A program made the position numbers and the translations under genes. Below the pieces are notes generated by a model. The model made no database searches. It was not told the DNA's origin and saw only the letters and a program-made list of their open reading frames with translations. From Rickettsia typhi (GTDB lineage Bacteria; Pseudomonadota; Alphaproteobacteria; Rickettsiales; UBA1997), in contig CAMDOL010000001.1 in the NCBI GenBank assembly GCA_945903615.1, positions 1-29,940 of the forward strand: a stretch of 29,940 nt of DNA, in the 5' to 3' direction. Shown piece after piece: positions 6,980 to 14,837 of this stretch (positions are counted from its first letter, which is position 1; every line of letters starts with the position of its first letter).

Positions 6980-7756
6980 TCATAGATTTTCTTTAATAAT
7001 TATTTCTTTTGCTAACTTCACATAAGCAATTGATCCTGGGCATTTTGGATCGTATATTAAAGCTGGAAGACCGTATGATGGGGCTTCCGATAACTTAACA
7101 TTTCTTGGTACTATTGTCTGATAAACCATGGTACCTAAGAATTCCCGAACATCGTTCTCAACTTGTTCGGTCAATTTATTGCGACGATCATGCATTGTTA
7201 GGGTAATTCCGCTAATTCTTAAATCAGGATTTAAATTAGTTTTAACCAAATCCAGCGTTGTTAATAAATGGCTTAAACCCTCTAAAGCAAAGAACTCGCA
7301 TTGCATTGGGATGAGAATGGAGTTAATTGCAGTTAAAGCGTTAACGGTTAAAAGACCTAGGGAAGGTGGACAATCGATAATTATGCAATCATAATTATTT
7401 ATAATGGAGCGTAACTTATTTCTTAAAACAAATTCTCTGTTTTCAACATTGGTCAGCTCCACTTCACAAGCCGATAGATCAACGGTTGCCGGTATTAGAA
7501 ATAAGTTTTTGATTGGGGTTTTGAATATAGCATCCTCAATGCTACAATTGTCGATCATAACATCATAAATACTATGAGTACGATCTTGGTGATACAGCCC
7601 AAGTCCAGTACTAGCGTTTCCTTGTGGATCAAAATCAATAACCAGAACTTTCTTTTTTAAAGCAGCAAATGCGGTAGAAACATTAATTACAGTGGTAGTC
7701 TTTCCAACTCCACCCTTTTGATTAACTACAGCAATAATCTTGGCAGGTTTTTCCAT
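6980..7756 (-). CDS. parA: Chromosome partitioning ATPase ParA (Soj)
   Basis: Deviant Walker ATPase that binds DNA non-specifically when ATP-bound and is stimulated by ParB to segregate origins. The deviant P-loop KGGVGKTTT follows a short N-terminus (EKPAKIIAVVNQ). DFDPQGNAS (Walker A'), IIDCPPSLGLLT (Walker B) and VPRNVKLSEAPSYGLP are all typical of chromosomal ParA. I prefer the ATG at 7756 (258 aa). The open frame reaches an ATG at 7798 that lies within the parS palindrome and adds MFHVEQ plus eight residues. The upstream gap to glnA is about 130-170 bp and holds parS site 3 and a hairpin, so ParB could repress or roadblock its own operon. ParB follows after 43 bp. Confidence 0.97.
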   Translation of the reverse strand: MEKPAKIIAVVNQKGGVGKTTTVINVSTAFAALKKKVLVIDFDPQGNASTGLGLYHQDRTHSIYDVMIDNCSIEDAIFKTPIKNLFLIPATVDLSACEVELTNVENREFVLRNKLRSIINNYDCIIIDCPPSLGLLTVNALTAINSILIPMQCEFFALEGLSHLLTTLDLVKTNLNPDLRISGITLTMHDRRNKLTEQVENDVREFLGTMVYQTIVPRNVKLSEAPSYGLPALIYDPKCPGSIAYVKLAKEIIIKENL

Positions 7757-7781
7757 ATTTTCTAGTGAGAAATAGTTAAAT

Positions 7782-7797
7782 TGTTCCACGTGGAACA
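7782..7797. promoter_or_regulatory. parS: parS site 3 overlapping the parA leader
   Basis: Perfect TGTTCCACGTGGAACA, extending to 22 bp (7779-7800), 25 bp upstream of the preferred parA start. Its position allows ParB autoregulation of parAB (inference). Confidence 0.95.
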
Positions 7798-7860
7798 ATT
7801 AAAGTTTTAGAAATGGGAATTGTCAAATGATTTTTAGGTTTTTAATTGTGGTCGTTTGCG

Positions 7861-7915
7861 CTTGCCATCCCAGTTGAAGCTGCAAGATATTCTTCGCTGC
7901 ACTCAGGATGGCAAG
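7861..7915. repeat. Long hairpin between glnA and parA
   Basis: CTTGCCATCC (7861-7870) and GGATGGCAAG (7906-7915) are perfect reverse complements around a 35-nt middle that itself has partial pairing (GAAG...CTTC; GCTGC...). The right arm contains TTCGCTGCACTCAGGATG, which resembles the right arm of the repeat cluster upstream of proS (29256-29283), so it may be a decayed member of the same family. It lies just after glnA (stop at 7929). There is no T-tract, so termination is uncertain. Confidence 0.5.
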
Positions 7916-7928
7916 GTTTTTAGAGAGG

Positions 7929-9386
7929 TTAAGAATTATAATACATTTCAAACTCAACTGGATGAGGGACTTGGTCACATCTTTCAGCTTCTTTCAATTT
8001 TAGCTTGATATAAGCGTCAATTTGATCATCAGTAAACACACCACCTTTTTTCAAAAACTCACGGTCTTTATCAAGAGCAGCAAGAGCTTCTCTTAGGCTT
8101 CTAGCAACAGTTGGGATTTTCTTTAGTTCCTTTTCTGAAAGCTCATAAAGATCACGATTATCAGCTTTTCCTGGATGGATTTTATTGATAACTCCATCAA
8201 GACCTGCCATCAACATTGCTGAAAAACCAAGATAAGGGTTAGCAACTGGATCAGGAAATCTAGCTTCAATTCGGCGCGCTTTTTCGTTAGTTACATGCGG
8301 AATACGAATTGATGCAGAGCGGTTTTTAGAAGAATAGGCTAATAAAACTGGAGCTTCATAACCAGGGACTAATCTTTTATAACTATTGGTTGATGGATTA
8401 GTAAAGGCATTAATTGCACGAGCATGTTTAATAATTCCACCAATGTAATAAATTGCCAGCTCTGAAAGTCCAGCTTCACCATTTCCTAAAAATAAAGGCT
8501 TGCCGTCTTTCCAGATTGATTGATGGACATGCATTCCTGAGCCGTTATCACCAAAAATTGGTTTGGGCATAAAGGTTGCGGTTTTACCGTAAGAATCACA
8601 AACATTGTGGATAACATATTTAAATTTTTGAATGTTATCTGCAGTGCAAGTAAGGGTGCTATATTTAAAACCCAATTCATATTGGGAGTTGGCAACTTCA
8701 TGATGGTGTAAAATTGGAACAATTCCAACTTCACGCAAAACTTCTAGCATTTCACCGCGAATATCGTTTCCAGTATCTAAAGGCGATAAATCAAAATAAG
8801 CGCCTTTGATTGGTGACCTGTGTCCCATATTTCCACCTTCATAATGTTTGCCATTATTATAAGGACCTTCACAAGAATCAATTTCATATCCACAACCATT
8901 AGATTTGGTGTGATATTGAATGTTATCAAAAACAAAAAATTCTGGTTCAGGACCAAAATAAGCAGCATCACCTATGCCAGTTGATTGCAAATATTGTTCA
9001 GCTAATTTGGCGGTATGTCGTGGATCACGGTCATAACCTTCGCCAGTTTTAGGCTCAATTACATTGCAAATCAAAACTATAGTTGGAAGAGTAGAAAATG
9101 GATCGATGAAAGCGGTATCTAATTGTGGAATCAAAATCATATCTGACTCGTTGATCTCTTTCCAAGCCGGAACTGAAGAGCCATCAAAAGCAACGCCGTT
9201 TTTTAATTCCTCTTCACCAACCGCATCAGCACAATGGGTGATGTGCAGCCATTTACCACAATAGTCGGTGAAACGAAAATCAATAAATTTGATGTCGTTA
9301 TTTTTGACTAACTCCAAAATATCGCCAGAGGTAATTGGGCCAGAATTGGCAAGAACATTGGCTAAGCCACTGCTATTTTTAGTCAT
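7929..9386 (-). CDS. glnA: Glutamine synthetase, type I
   Basis: ATP-dependent amidation of glutamate with ammonia, dodecameric and cytoplasmic. The 485-aa protein (normal for GSI is about 470) shows FRFTDYCGKW, FDGSSVPAW, FGPEPEFFVFD (metal ligands), NGSGMHVHQS, VPGYEAPVLLAYSSKNRSAS and the C-terminal NRDLYELSEKE. The Tyr in the last motif matches the site adenylylated by GlnE in other proteobacteria, so control by that route is possible. It lies 178 bp downstream of purB in the same direction; a TATAAT hexamer on the minus strand (9452-9457) is a possible -10 about 70 bp before the start, but I see no good -35 at standard spacing. A hairpin follows its stop codon. Confidence 0.97.
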   Translation of the reverse strand: MTKNSSGLANVLANSGPITSGDILELVKNNDIKFIDFRFTDYCGKWLHITHCADAVGEEELKNGVAFDGSSVPAWKEINESDMILIPQLDTAFIDPFSTLPTIVLICNVIEPKTGEGYDRDPRHTAKLAEQYLQSTGIGDAAYFGPEPEFFVFDNIQYHTKSNGCGYEIDSCEGPYNNGKHYEGGNMGHRSPIKGAYFDLSPLDTGNDIRGEMLEVLREVGIVPILHHHEVANSQYELGFKYSTLTCTADNIQKFKYVIHNVCDSYGKTATFMPKPIFGDNGSGMHVHQSIWKDGKPLFLGNGEAGLSELAIYYIGGIIKHARAINAFTNPSTNSYKRLVPGYEAPVLLAYSSKNRSASIRIPHVTNEKARRIEARFPDPVANPYLGFSAMLMAGLDGVINKIHPGKADNRDLYELSEKELKKIPTVARSLREALAALDKDREFLKKGGVFTDDQIDAYIKLKLKEAERCDQVPHPVEFEMYYNS

Positions 9387-9564
9387 TTTTGATTATTTTT
9401 TTGAGATTGTTATCCGGCGAGCGACTTTGAAATTCAACTTTGAAAAAATTGATTATAAGATTCAAAAACCCAACCGATTTGTAGTTCGGGGGTGCATTCT
9501 ATTGCCAGAAAATTTAAAAGTAAATTGCTTTTTGCCAAGTTCCAGAAAATTACTGAACAATTTT

Positions 9565-10857
9565 TTAAAAAACTCGGCTAAAAATTTGATCAACATTTTT
9601 AGTATAAAAAGAATAGTCAAAAATTGCTTTTAGCTTTTCTTTTCCTAAGGATTTCATAACTTTTTCATCCTGACTTAGCAACTCATAAAAATCGCTACCA
9701 TCTTGCCAAACCTTCATAGCATTGGTTTGAACAATTTTATAAGCATCTTCGCGGGAGATTTTGGCTTCGTCAATTAGAGTGATTAAAATTCTTTGAGAAA
9801 ATACTAGACCATTTAATTTGTTCAGATTTTTCATCATATTTTCTGGATAAATCAAAAGATTTTCTATGAGTCCAACCAAGCGATTCAAGGCGAAATCCAA
9901 AACCACAGTTGCATCTGGCGCCAACATTCTTTCAACTGATGAATGGGAAATATCACGCTCGTGCCACAAAGCAACATTCTCCATCATTGGCACAACGGCG
10001 CTGCGAACAACCCTTGCAAGACCAGTTAAATTTTCAGATAAAACTGGGTTGCGTTTATGCGGCATTGCGGATGAGCCTTTTTGACCAACGGAGAAAAATT
10101 CTTCCACTTCCAAAACCTCGGTTCTTTGCAGATGGCGAATTTCAATAGCGATATTTTCAATGGAAGAGGCAATCACACCCAGAGTTGCAAAAAACATCGC
10201 ATGGCGATCTCTTGGAATTATTTGGCTGGAAATTTCTTCCTCTACTAAACCTAGTTTTTTAGCCACATGTTTTTGCACCAAAGGATCAATTGTGGCATGA
10301 GTTCCAACTGCACCAGATATAGCACAAACAGCGATTTCTTTTCTTGCAGCAATCAGCCTTTCTTTATTTCTTTTAAATTCGGCATAAAAGCGTGCCATTT
10401 TTAAACCAAAAGTTGTTGGTTCAGCGTGAATGCCGTGGCTTCTGCCCACGCACAGGGTGTTTTTATGTTCAAAAGATTTATCTTTGAGAGCTTTTAAAAG
10501 TCTTTCTAAATCATCTAATAAAATATCTGCCGCCGCCGTTAATTGTTTGGAAAGGCAGGTATCCAGAACATCCGAGCTGGTCATTCCCATATGAACAAAT
10601 CTAGAATTTTCTCCAATTGATTCAGCTAAATTAGTCAGAAACGCAATCACATCATGCTTGGTGACATTTTCAATTTCTAAAATTTTATCCGCATCAACTT
10701 TGCCTTTGGTCAAAATTTCTGCCGCAACACCACTCGGAACAATGCCCAGTTGCTCCATTGCCTCAACTGCATAAGCCTCAATTTCTAACCAAATTTGGTA
10801 TTTATTTTGCTCAGACCAAATATCGGTCATTTCTTTTCTTGAATAGCGCGGGATCAT
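9565..10857 (-). CDS. purB: Adenylosuccinate lyase
   Basis: Fumarase/aspartase superfamily enzyme acting twice in purine synthesis: it cleaves SAICAR to AICAR and adenylosuccinate to AMP, releasing fumarate. The 430-aa protein (normal length) has the N-terminal MIPRYSRKEMTDIWSEQNKY, GMTSSDVLDTCLS, GRSHGIHAEPTTFG (catalytic His region), and the family signature GSSAMPHKRNPVLSENL with the flexible catalytic-Ser loop. It ends at a normal C-terminus (YTKNVDQIFSRVF). The gene starts 23 bp after the stop of the truncated BRO-N gene, and that gap contains most of a heptamer tandem repeat. It could be read from upstream or have its own promoter; none is obvious. Confidence 0.97.
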   Translation of the reverse strand: MIPRYSRKEMTDIWSEQNKYQIWLEIEAYAVEAMEQLGIVPSGVAAEILTKGKVDADKILEIENVTKHDVIAFLTNLAESIGENSRFVHMGMTSSDVLDTCLSKQLTAAADILLDDLERLLKALKDKSFEHKNTLCVGRSHGIHAEPTTFGLKMARFYAEFKRNKERLIAARKEIAVCAISGAVGTHATIDPLVQKHVAKKLGLVEEEISSQIIPRDRHAMFFATLGVIASSIENIAIEIRHLQRTEVLEVEEFFSVGQKGSSAMPHKRNPVLSENLTGLARVVRSAVVPMMENVALWHERDISHSSVERMLAPDATVVLDFALNRLVGLIENLLIYPENMMKNLNKLNGLVFSQRILITLIDEAKISREDAYKIVQTNAMKVWQDGSDFYELLSQDEKVMKSLGKEKLKAIFDYSFYTKNVDQIFSRVF

Positions 10858-10867
10858 AAAAAAATTT

Positions 10868-10898
10868 TAATGGTTAATGGTTAATGGTTAATGGTTAA
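10868..10898. repeat. Heptamer tandem repeat (TAATGGT x4)
   Basis: TAATGGT is repeated four times perfectly at 10868-10895, followed by TAA. The repeat spans the end of the BRO-N reading frame and supplies its last residues (LTINH) and stop codon, then runs to 10 bp before the purB start. A change in copy number would alter the BRO-N terminus or the purB leader, since 7 is not a multiple of 3. Confidence 0.9.
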
Positions 10899-11204
10899 AG
10901 GCTCAGCTTTTTTTGACGGAATCGATTGAATAAGTCGAAAAAGTTGCTCTGTTGTTGCAACATCGGTCATTCGCATCTTGCCGTCAATGGCCTGCATTTT
11001 CAAACCGTGATAATTTGTCGCGGTTTGGTTTCCCTCTTCTTTTAAACGCTGTTTTAGCTTACGCCAATAAGCATTGGCGTCAACGCTTTCGGTTAAAATC
11101 TCTATCACATCAACAGCAGAGAAATACCATTGTTCATCTTGGTCGCTCCAAAGGCTGCGAACTTTTTTATCTTCAAATAATTTTATTTCGTTTGGTTTTG
11201 TCAT
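10881..11204 (-). CDS. BRO-N domain protein, C-terminally truncated
   Basis: The 107-aa product matches the BRO-N (phage antirepressor-type) N-terminal domain: KLFEDKKVRSLWSDQDEQWYFSAVDVIEILTES, then YWRKLKQRLKEEGNQTATNYHGLKMQAIDGKMRMTDVATTEQLFRLIQSIPSKKAEP. Full-length relatives continue after the ...SPKAEP segment for another 150 or more residues. Here the frame ends after KAEPLTINH, where the coding sequence meets a heptamer repeat. BRO-N domains bind DNA in phage and viral regulators; the role here is unknown. The start overlaps the stop of the EcoRI-type methyltransferase by 4 bp (ATGA), implying translational coupling. It may be a working short DNA-binding protein or a decaying gene. 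Confidence 0.8.
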   Translation of the reverse strand: MTKPNEIKLFEDKKVRSLWSDQDEQWYFSAVDVIEILTESVDANAYWRKLKQRLKEEGNQTATNYHGLKMQAIDGKMRMTDVATTEQLFRLIQSIPSKKAEPLTINH

Positions 11205-12256
11205 TTTTGTGGGTTTTTGTTTTTGATGATTATTCTTGCGTATGGCACCGCAACTGCTCCGCCAATCATCATATATAGATCTCCATCAACCGCACCCCTC
11301 TTTTGAATCTCTTTGCGATATTTTTTGTGTTCTTCTTTATATGGATTGACACCCATTTTCAAACCTGAATTCGATATTCCCAATCCTATAATCTCAAATT
11401 GAGCGGGATTATATTTATCTAAAAATGTAATTGGAACGCCCATCGCACCAGCATAATCGGCTGGAATATCTTTGGTTTTATCAACATTTATGGCGTCATA
11501 ATTATCATATTTTGGATATTCTTCTGGTATATATTTTTTGTGTAAAATTAAATCTTCGTGGCGTTTTTTAATTTCTAAATTAGTGAACCACACAACGCCT
11601 GAAACTCTAATCATTCCATCGCGGTGATCACCTGCGGTGGCATAATCTTGGTAATGTTGATTAATAAAATATGCCGCTCCGCCTTTAAATCCATAGCCTA
11701 GCCAAATTTTATCATCTTTTATAAGTCTAAAAATTTCTTTGTAAGTAATGGCGTTTTGGTGTCCAACAATTAAAAACTTTTTATCAAACTCAACAAGCTG
11801 GGCAATATATTGACGAAACAGCGAAAATGGTGGGTTGGTCACCACAATATCCGCTTGTTTTAAAAGCTCGATACACTCATCACTGCGAAAATCGCCATCG
11901 CCCTTTAAATGTTTAACAGCAATTTCATTTTTATCGGGCAAATTATTGCCGTTTTTATCGCCTTCATATTCCAAATAAATTGCCTGCTCGCTATTGTTTT
12001 GGCTAAACAAATCCATATTTTGGCTTTTGTAGCAAGTTGCGATCAATTTTTTTAGCCCAAGTTTTTCAAAATTATGTGAAAAATAATGGAAAAAATTGCT
12101 AATTCGCGGGTCGTCACAATTGCAATAAACAACTTTGTCTTTGAAGTGATTTTTATAATTTTTTAACTCCAGCTCAATGTCGCAAAGCTGGGTGTAAAAT
12201 TCGTCTTTTTTAGAGTCTTTGGCTTTGTGAAGGTTTTTATTTAAAGCTTTTCTCAT
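11201..12256 (-). CDS. EcoRI-family adenine-specific DNA methyltransferase
   Basis: 351-aa N6-adenine methyltransferase resembling M.EcoRI (GAATTC) and its relatives. The catalytic motif IVVTNPPFSLFRQY is at residues 137-150 (NPPF at 141-144, very near its place in M.EcoRI). The N-terminus has NLHKAKDSKKDEFYTQ and KVVYCNCDDPRISNFFHYF, and VSGVVWFTNLEIKKR and MGVPITFLDKYNP follow, all typical of this family. No restriction enzyme gene is adjacent; the next gene, overlapping by 4 bp, is a BRO-N fragment. It is therefore an orphan methylase, phage- or plasmid-derived, that might act in epigenetic control or protect against an incoming enzyme. Recognition sequence cannot be read from the sequence. 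The gene lies 18 bp downstream of rluB in the same direction. Confidence 0.85.
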   Translation of the reverse strand: MRKALNKNLHKAKDSKKDEFYTQLCDIELELKNYKNHFKDKVVYCNCDDPRISNFFHYFSHNFEKLGLKKLIATCYKSQNMDLFSQNNSEQAIYLEYEGDKNGNNLPDKNEIAVKHLKGDGDFRSDECIELLKQADIVVTNPPFSLFRQYIAQLVEFDKKFLIVGHQNAITYKEIFRLIKDDKIWLGYGFKGGAAYFINQHYQDYATAGDHRDGMIRVSGVVWFTNLEIKKRHEDLILHKKYIPEEYPKYDNYDAINVDKTKDIPADYAGAMGVPITFLDKYNPAQFEIIGLGISNSGLKMGVNPYKEEHKKYRKEIQKRGAVDGDLYMMIGGAVAVPYARIIIKNKNPQK

Positions 12257-12274
12257 TTTATTTAAAATGATACT

Positions 12275-13003
12275 TTATAAAAACTCACGGGGGATTGCTT
12301 CGCTTAAAACTGCTTTGGGAACTTCCTTAACTTCACCGACTGGCATTTTGCCAAGGTGGAATGGACCAAAGGAAATTCTGATTAGGCGACTAACTTTGAG
12401 ACCAAAATATTCTAGAACTTTTTTGATTTCTCGGTTCTTGCCCTCAGTTAAAGAAATTTTTAGCCAAGAATTAAAATCTCTCATCTGCTCCATCTCAACT
12501 TTGATGCCGTCATATTTAATGCCGTCAATAACAATTCCTTTTTGTAATTTTTTTAATCTTTCCATATCAATCACACCAAAAACTCTGGCACGATAAACCC
12601 TTGTCCATTTGCTAGAAGGAAGCTCAATATATCTTGCAACCTCTCCATCATTGGTTAATAGCAATAAGCCTTCAGTGTTGATATCAAGGCGACCAACGGT
12701 TACAACTCTTGGTAAAGCCTTGGGCAAAATCTCAAAAATAGTTTTGCGTGCCTTGGGATCTTTATTGGTGGTTATAAAACCGCGCGGTTTGTGGAAGACC
12801 CAAATTTTTGGCGGTTTTTTTTCCATCAACAATTTGTCATCAATTTTAATTGAGTGGTCGGTAATTATGGTGGCTGGGGTTTCAATGACTACGCCATTAA
12901 CTTTTACTCGACCCTCCGTAATTAATTCTTCCGCTTCGCGTCTTGAACAAAAGCCGCTTCTGGCGATAACTTTTGCAACTCTTTGTCCTTTAATTTCATC
13001 CAT
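12275..13003 (-). CDS. rluB: 23S rRNA pseudouridine synthase, RluB/RsuA family
   Basis: Converts a uridine of 23S rRNA (position 2605 in the E. coli RluB numbering) to pseudouridine. An S4 RNA-binding domain occupies residues about 5-60 (VAKVIARSGFCSRREAEELI, GRVKVNG). The catalytic domain has VFHKPRGFITTNKD and the family motif GRLDINTEGLLLLTNDG, with catalytic Asp at residue 107, and ends LIRISFGPFHLG. At 242 aa it is compact, ending soon after the core. It lies 21 bp downstream of the amidotransferase-like gene and 18 bp upstream of the methyltransferase. RluB and RsuA-like enzymes are hard to separate by eye; RluB is favoured by overall resemblance. Confidence 0.85.
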   Translation of the reverse strand: MDEIKGQRVAKVIARSGFCSRREAEELITEGRVKVNGVVIETPATIITDHSIKIDDKLLMEKKPPKIWVFHKPRGFITTNKDPKARKTIFEILPKALPRVVTVGRLDINTEGLLLLTNDGEVARYIELPSSKWTRVYRARVFGVIDMERLKKLQKGIVIDGIKYDGIKVEMEQMRDFNSWLKISLTEGKNREIKKVLEYFGLKVSRLIRISFGPFHLGKMPVGEVKEVPKAVLSEAIPREFL

Positions 13004-13024
13004 AAATTTTAATTATTTTAAGTT

Positions 13025-13768
13025 CTAATTTTCTTGGCACTGATTTATAAAAGCAGCAAATATTTTTTCATCAATTTCACTAGAGCCAAATTCTGGGTGC
13101 CATTGCACACCAAGGCAGAACGGATGTTCTTGGTGTTCAATTGCTTCAATGATTCCATCTTTTGATTTAGCACTAACAATAATATTTTTACCTAAATTTC
13201 CTACCGCTTGATGATGTGAGGAATTGGTTTTGATATTTTTGATTTGGGCAATTTCAAATAATTGGCTTTTCTGATTTATTTCAACATCGTGATAAGCTTT
13301 TCCAGCTTCCATAAATTCTGGATTTTTGCTTTGTTCGTGGTTCATATATTTTGGATGATCAGGAATATGCTGAATACAATCGCCACCAAAAATAATATTC
13401 ATTAATTGCATACCATTACAAATTCCCAAAATTGGCATTTCAGTTTTTTGTTTGATGGCACGCAAAAACACTTCAAATTCAAAATTATCACGCGCTTCAT
13501 TTAAAGTGACTTTGGGGTGAATTTTTTGCCCATATCTTTTTGGATTAACATCAAAACCACCACCAATAAATAACAAACCATCGATCAAATTTAAATATTC
13601 GTCGATTGATTGATGGTCATACGGGAGTAGAATTGGAACGCCGCCGGCATTGCTGATTGCTTCAGCATAATTTCTTCTAATTGCATAAAATGGGCTTTTG
13701 GAGTAAGAATTTTCTCCTCCTATTTTATAGTCTGGAATAATTCCGATGATGGGTTTTTTTATTGGCAT
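13025..13768 (-). CDS. Gamma-glutamyl-gamma-aminobutyrate hydrolase family (peptidase C26) protein
   Basis: Class-I glutamine-amidotransferase-like hydrolase, 247 aa. The nucleophile elbow GICNGMQLMN gives Cys117, and GVQWHPEF supplies His224 and Glu226, so the triad is complete. IGIIPDY at the N-terminus, LLFIGGGFDVNPKRYG and SSHHQAV are typical of the PuuD/C26 family, which cleaves gamma-glutamyl amides such as gamma-Glu-GABA. The true substrate here is unknown; no putrescine pathway genes are nearby. It starts only 2 bp after the lipA stop codon and is followed by rluB after 21 bp, so the three are probably one operon. Confidence 0.9.
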   Translation of the reverse strand: MPIKKPIIGIIPDYKIGGENSYSKSPFYAIRRNYAEAISNAGGVPILLPYDHQSIDEYLNLIDGLLFIGGGFDVNPKRYGQKIHPKVTLNEARDNFEFEVFLRAIKQKTEMPILGICNGMQLMNIIFGGDCIQHIPDHPKYMNHEQSKNPEFMEAGKAYHDVEINQKSQLFEIAQIKNIKTNSSHHQAVGNLGKNIIVSAKSKDGIIEAIEHQEHPFCLGVQWHPEFGSSEIDEKIFAAFINQCQEN

Positions 13769-13770
13769 TT

Positions 13771-14736
13771 TTATTGGAATTTGGCTTTCAATCTCATTTC
13801 TCTCTCATTTCTCATTTGGATAAAATCATCACCAGCATGATAAGAGGAGCGGGTGAGGGGGCTGGAGGCAACCATTAAAAAACCCTTGTTATAAGCAGCT
13901 TTTTTATAAAATTCAAATTCATCCGGGTGAACATAGCGATCAACTGGGGCGTGGCGAACTGTTGGGCGCAAATATTGCCCAATGGTTAAAAAATCTACAT
14001 CGGCAGTTCTCAAATCGTCCATCACTTGCAAAACTTCCTCTTTCTTTTCTCCCAAACCAACCATCAAACCAGATTTAGTAAAAATTAATGGATCAATTTC
14101 TTTTACTTTTTTTAACAACGACAGTGAATGAAAATATCTGGCACCGGGGCGAATTGAGTTATAAAGACCAGGAACAGTTTCAATATTGTGGTTGAAAACA
14201 TCGGGTTTGGCACGAGCAACTTTTTCAATCGCACCATCTTTTCGCAAAAAATCAGGAGTTAAAATTTCAATTGTGGTTTCAGGCGCAGTTTCTCTGAGTC
14301 TTTGAATGCAACGCACAAAATGATCAGCACCACCATCATCTAAATCATCACGATCAACTGAAGTGATTACAATATGATGCAAACCTAATTTGCCAACCGC
14401 CTCCGCCAAATTGTCCGGCTCGTGCGGATCAAGCTTATCTGGCTTGCCAGTTTCAATATTACAAAATGAACAAGCTCTAGTGCAAACTGATCCTAAAATC
14501 ATCACCGTTGCATGCTTCTGGCTCCAGCATTCGCTAATATTTGGGCAGGCGGCTTCTTCGCAAACGGTGTTTAATTTATATTTGCGCATCAACGCCGCAG
14601 TATCAGAAAACACGCTCGAGGTTGGCGCTTTCACTCTGATCCAATCAGGTTTTCTCTGCATCTGATCTTTTGGTGCTTTCTGGGCAAAACCCATTAGATC
14701 TTTGTTATCGATAATTTTTTTAGTTTCTAATTGCAT
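13771..14736 (-). CDS. lipA: Lipoyl synthase
   Basis: Radical-SAM enzyme inserting two sulfurs into octanoyl groups on lipoate-dependent enzymes. The auxiliary-cluster cysteines are C59, C64 and C70 ([14 protein letters not shown]) and the radical-SAM CxxxCxxC is C85, C89, C92 (VCTRACSFC). The C-terminal [15 protein letters not shown] holds the conserved Ser ligand. Length is 321 aa, slightly long at the N-terminus. Alternative starts at 14694 (MGFAQKAP) and 14661 ([13 protein letters not shown]) match typical LipA N-termini better, the latter especially. This matters because a strong intrinsic terminator ends about 16 nt upstream of the 14736 ATG, leaving little room for a promoter. The next gene follows after 2 bp. 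Confidence 0.96.
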   Translation of the reverse strand: MQLETKKIIDNKDLMGFAQKAPKDQMQRKPDWIRVKAPTSSVFSDTAALMRKYKLNTVCEEAACPNISECWSQKHATVMILGSVCTRACSFCNIETGKPDKLDPHEPDNLAEAVGKLGLHHIVITSVDRDDLDDGGADHFVRCIQRLRETAPETTIEILTPDFLRKDGAIEKVARAKPDVFNHNIETVPGLYNSIRPGARYFHSLSLLKKVKEIDPLIFTKSGLMVGLGEKKEEVLQVMDDLRTADVDFLTIGQYLRPTVRHAPVDRYVHPDEFEFYKKAAYNKGFLMVASSPLTRSSYHAGDDFIQMRNEREMRLKAKFQ

Positions 14737-14752
14737 TATGCCAAATCTAATT

Positions 14753-14785
14753 CAAAAAAACCGAATCCATTTTATTAGATTCGGT
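14753..14785 (-). terminator. Rho-independent terminator after bamA
   Basis: Read on the minus strand, stem ACCGAATC (14785-14778) pairs with GATTCGGT (14767-14760) around a 10-nt loop, followed by a run of T (14760-14754). This is a textbook intrinsic terminator for the bamA transcript. It ends about 16 nt before the annotated lipA start, so it may also act as a read-through or attenuation point. Confidence 0.85.
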
Positions 14786-14793
14786 ATAAGGAT

Positions 14794-14824
14794 CCCCATA
14801 AAATGGGGCGGAGCAAGTGCTCCG
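14794..14824. repeat. Two further hairpins in tandem with the bamA terminator
   Basis: CCCCAT/ATGGGG with a 3-nt loop (14794-14808) is followed at once by CGGAGCA/TGCTCCG with a 2-nt loop (14809-14824). With the terminator at 14753-14785 they make three consecutive stem-loops between the bamA stop and lipA. They could protect the 3' end of the bamA mRNA or pause polymerase. Confidence 0.7.
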
Positions 14825-14837
14825 TAAAAAAATATTT

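Noticed and set aside
6961..6981. TGTTCCCAAGCGGGAGCA between parA and parB as a fourth parS
   Set aside because: It is 18 nt rather than 16, the central CACGTG is lost and the right half is altered. It might be a decayed site, but it does not meet the parS consensus.
9452..9480. Promoter of glnA
   Set aside because: A perfect minus-strand TATAAT is present, but no -35 hexamer lies at 16-18 bp, so I did not list it as a feature.
9268..9633. 121-aa plus-strand open frame across the glnA-purB gap
   Set aside because: Most of it is antisense to the glnA start and purB end, it has no recognisable motif and its composition is that of complementary AT-rich DNA.
10952..11278. 108-aa plus-strand open frame opposite the BRO-N gene
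   Set aside because: Antisense to BRO-N and the methylase end; no motif and no leader signals.
12609..13028. 139-aa plus-strand open frame opposite rluB
   Set aside because: Fully antisense to a well-supported pseudouridine synthase gene, with no domain signal.
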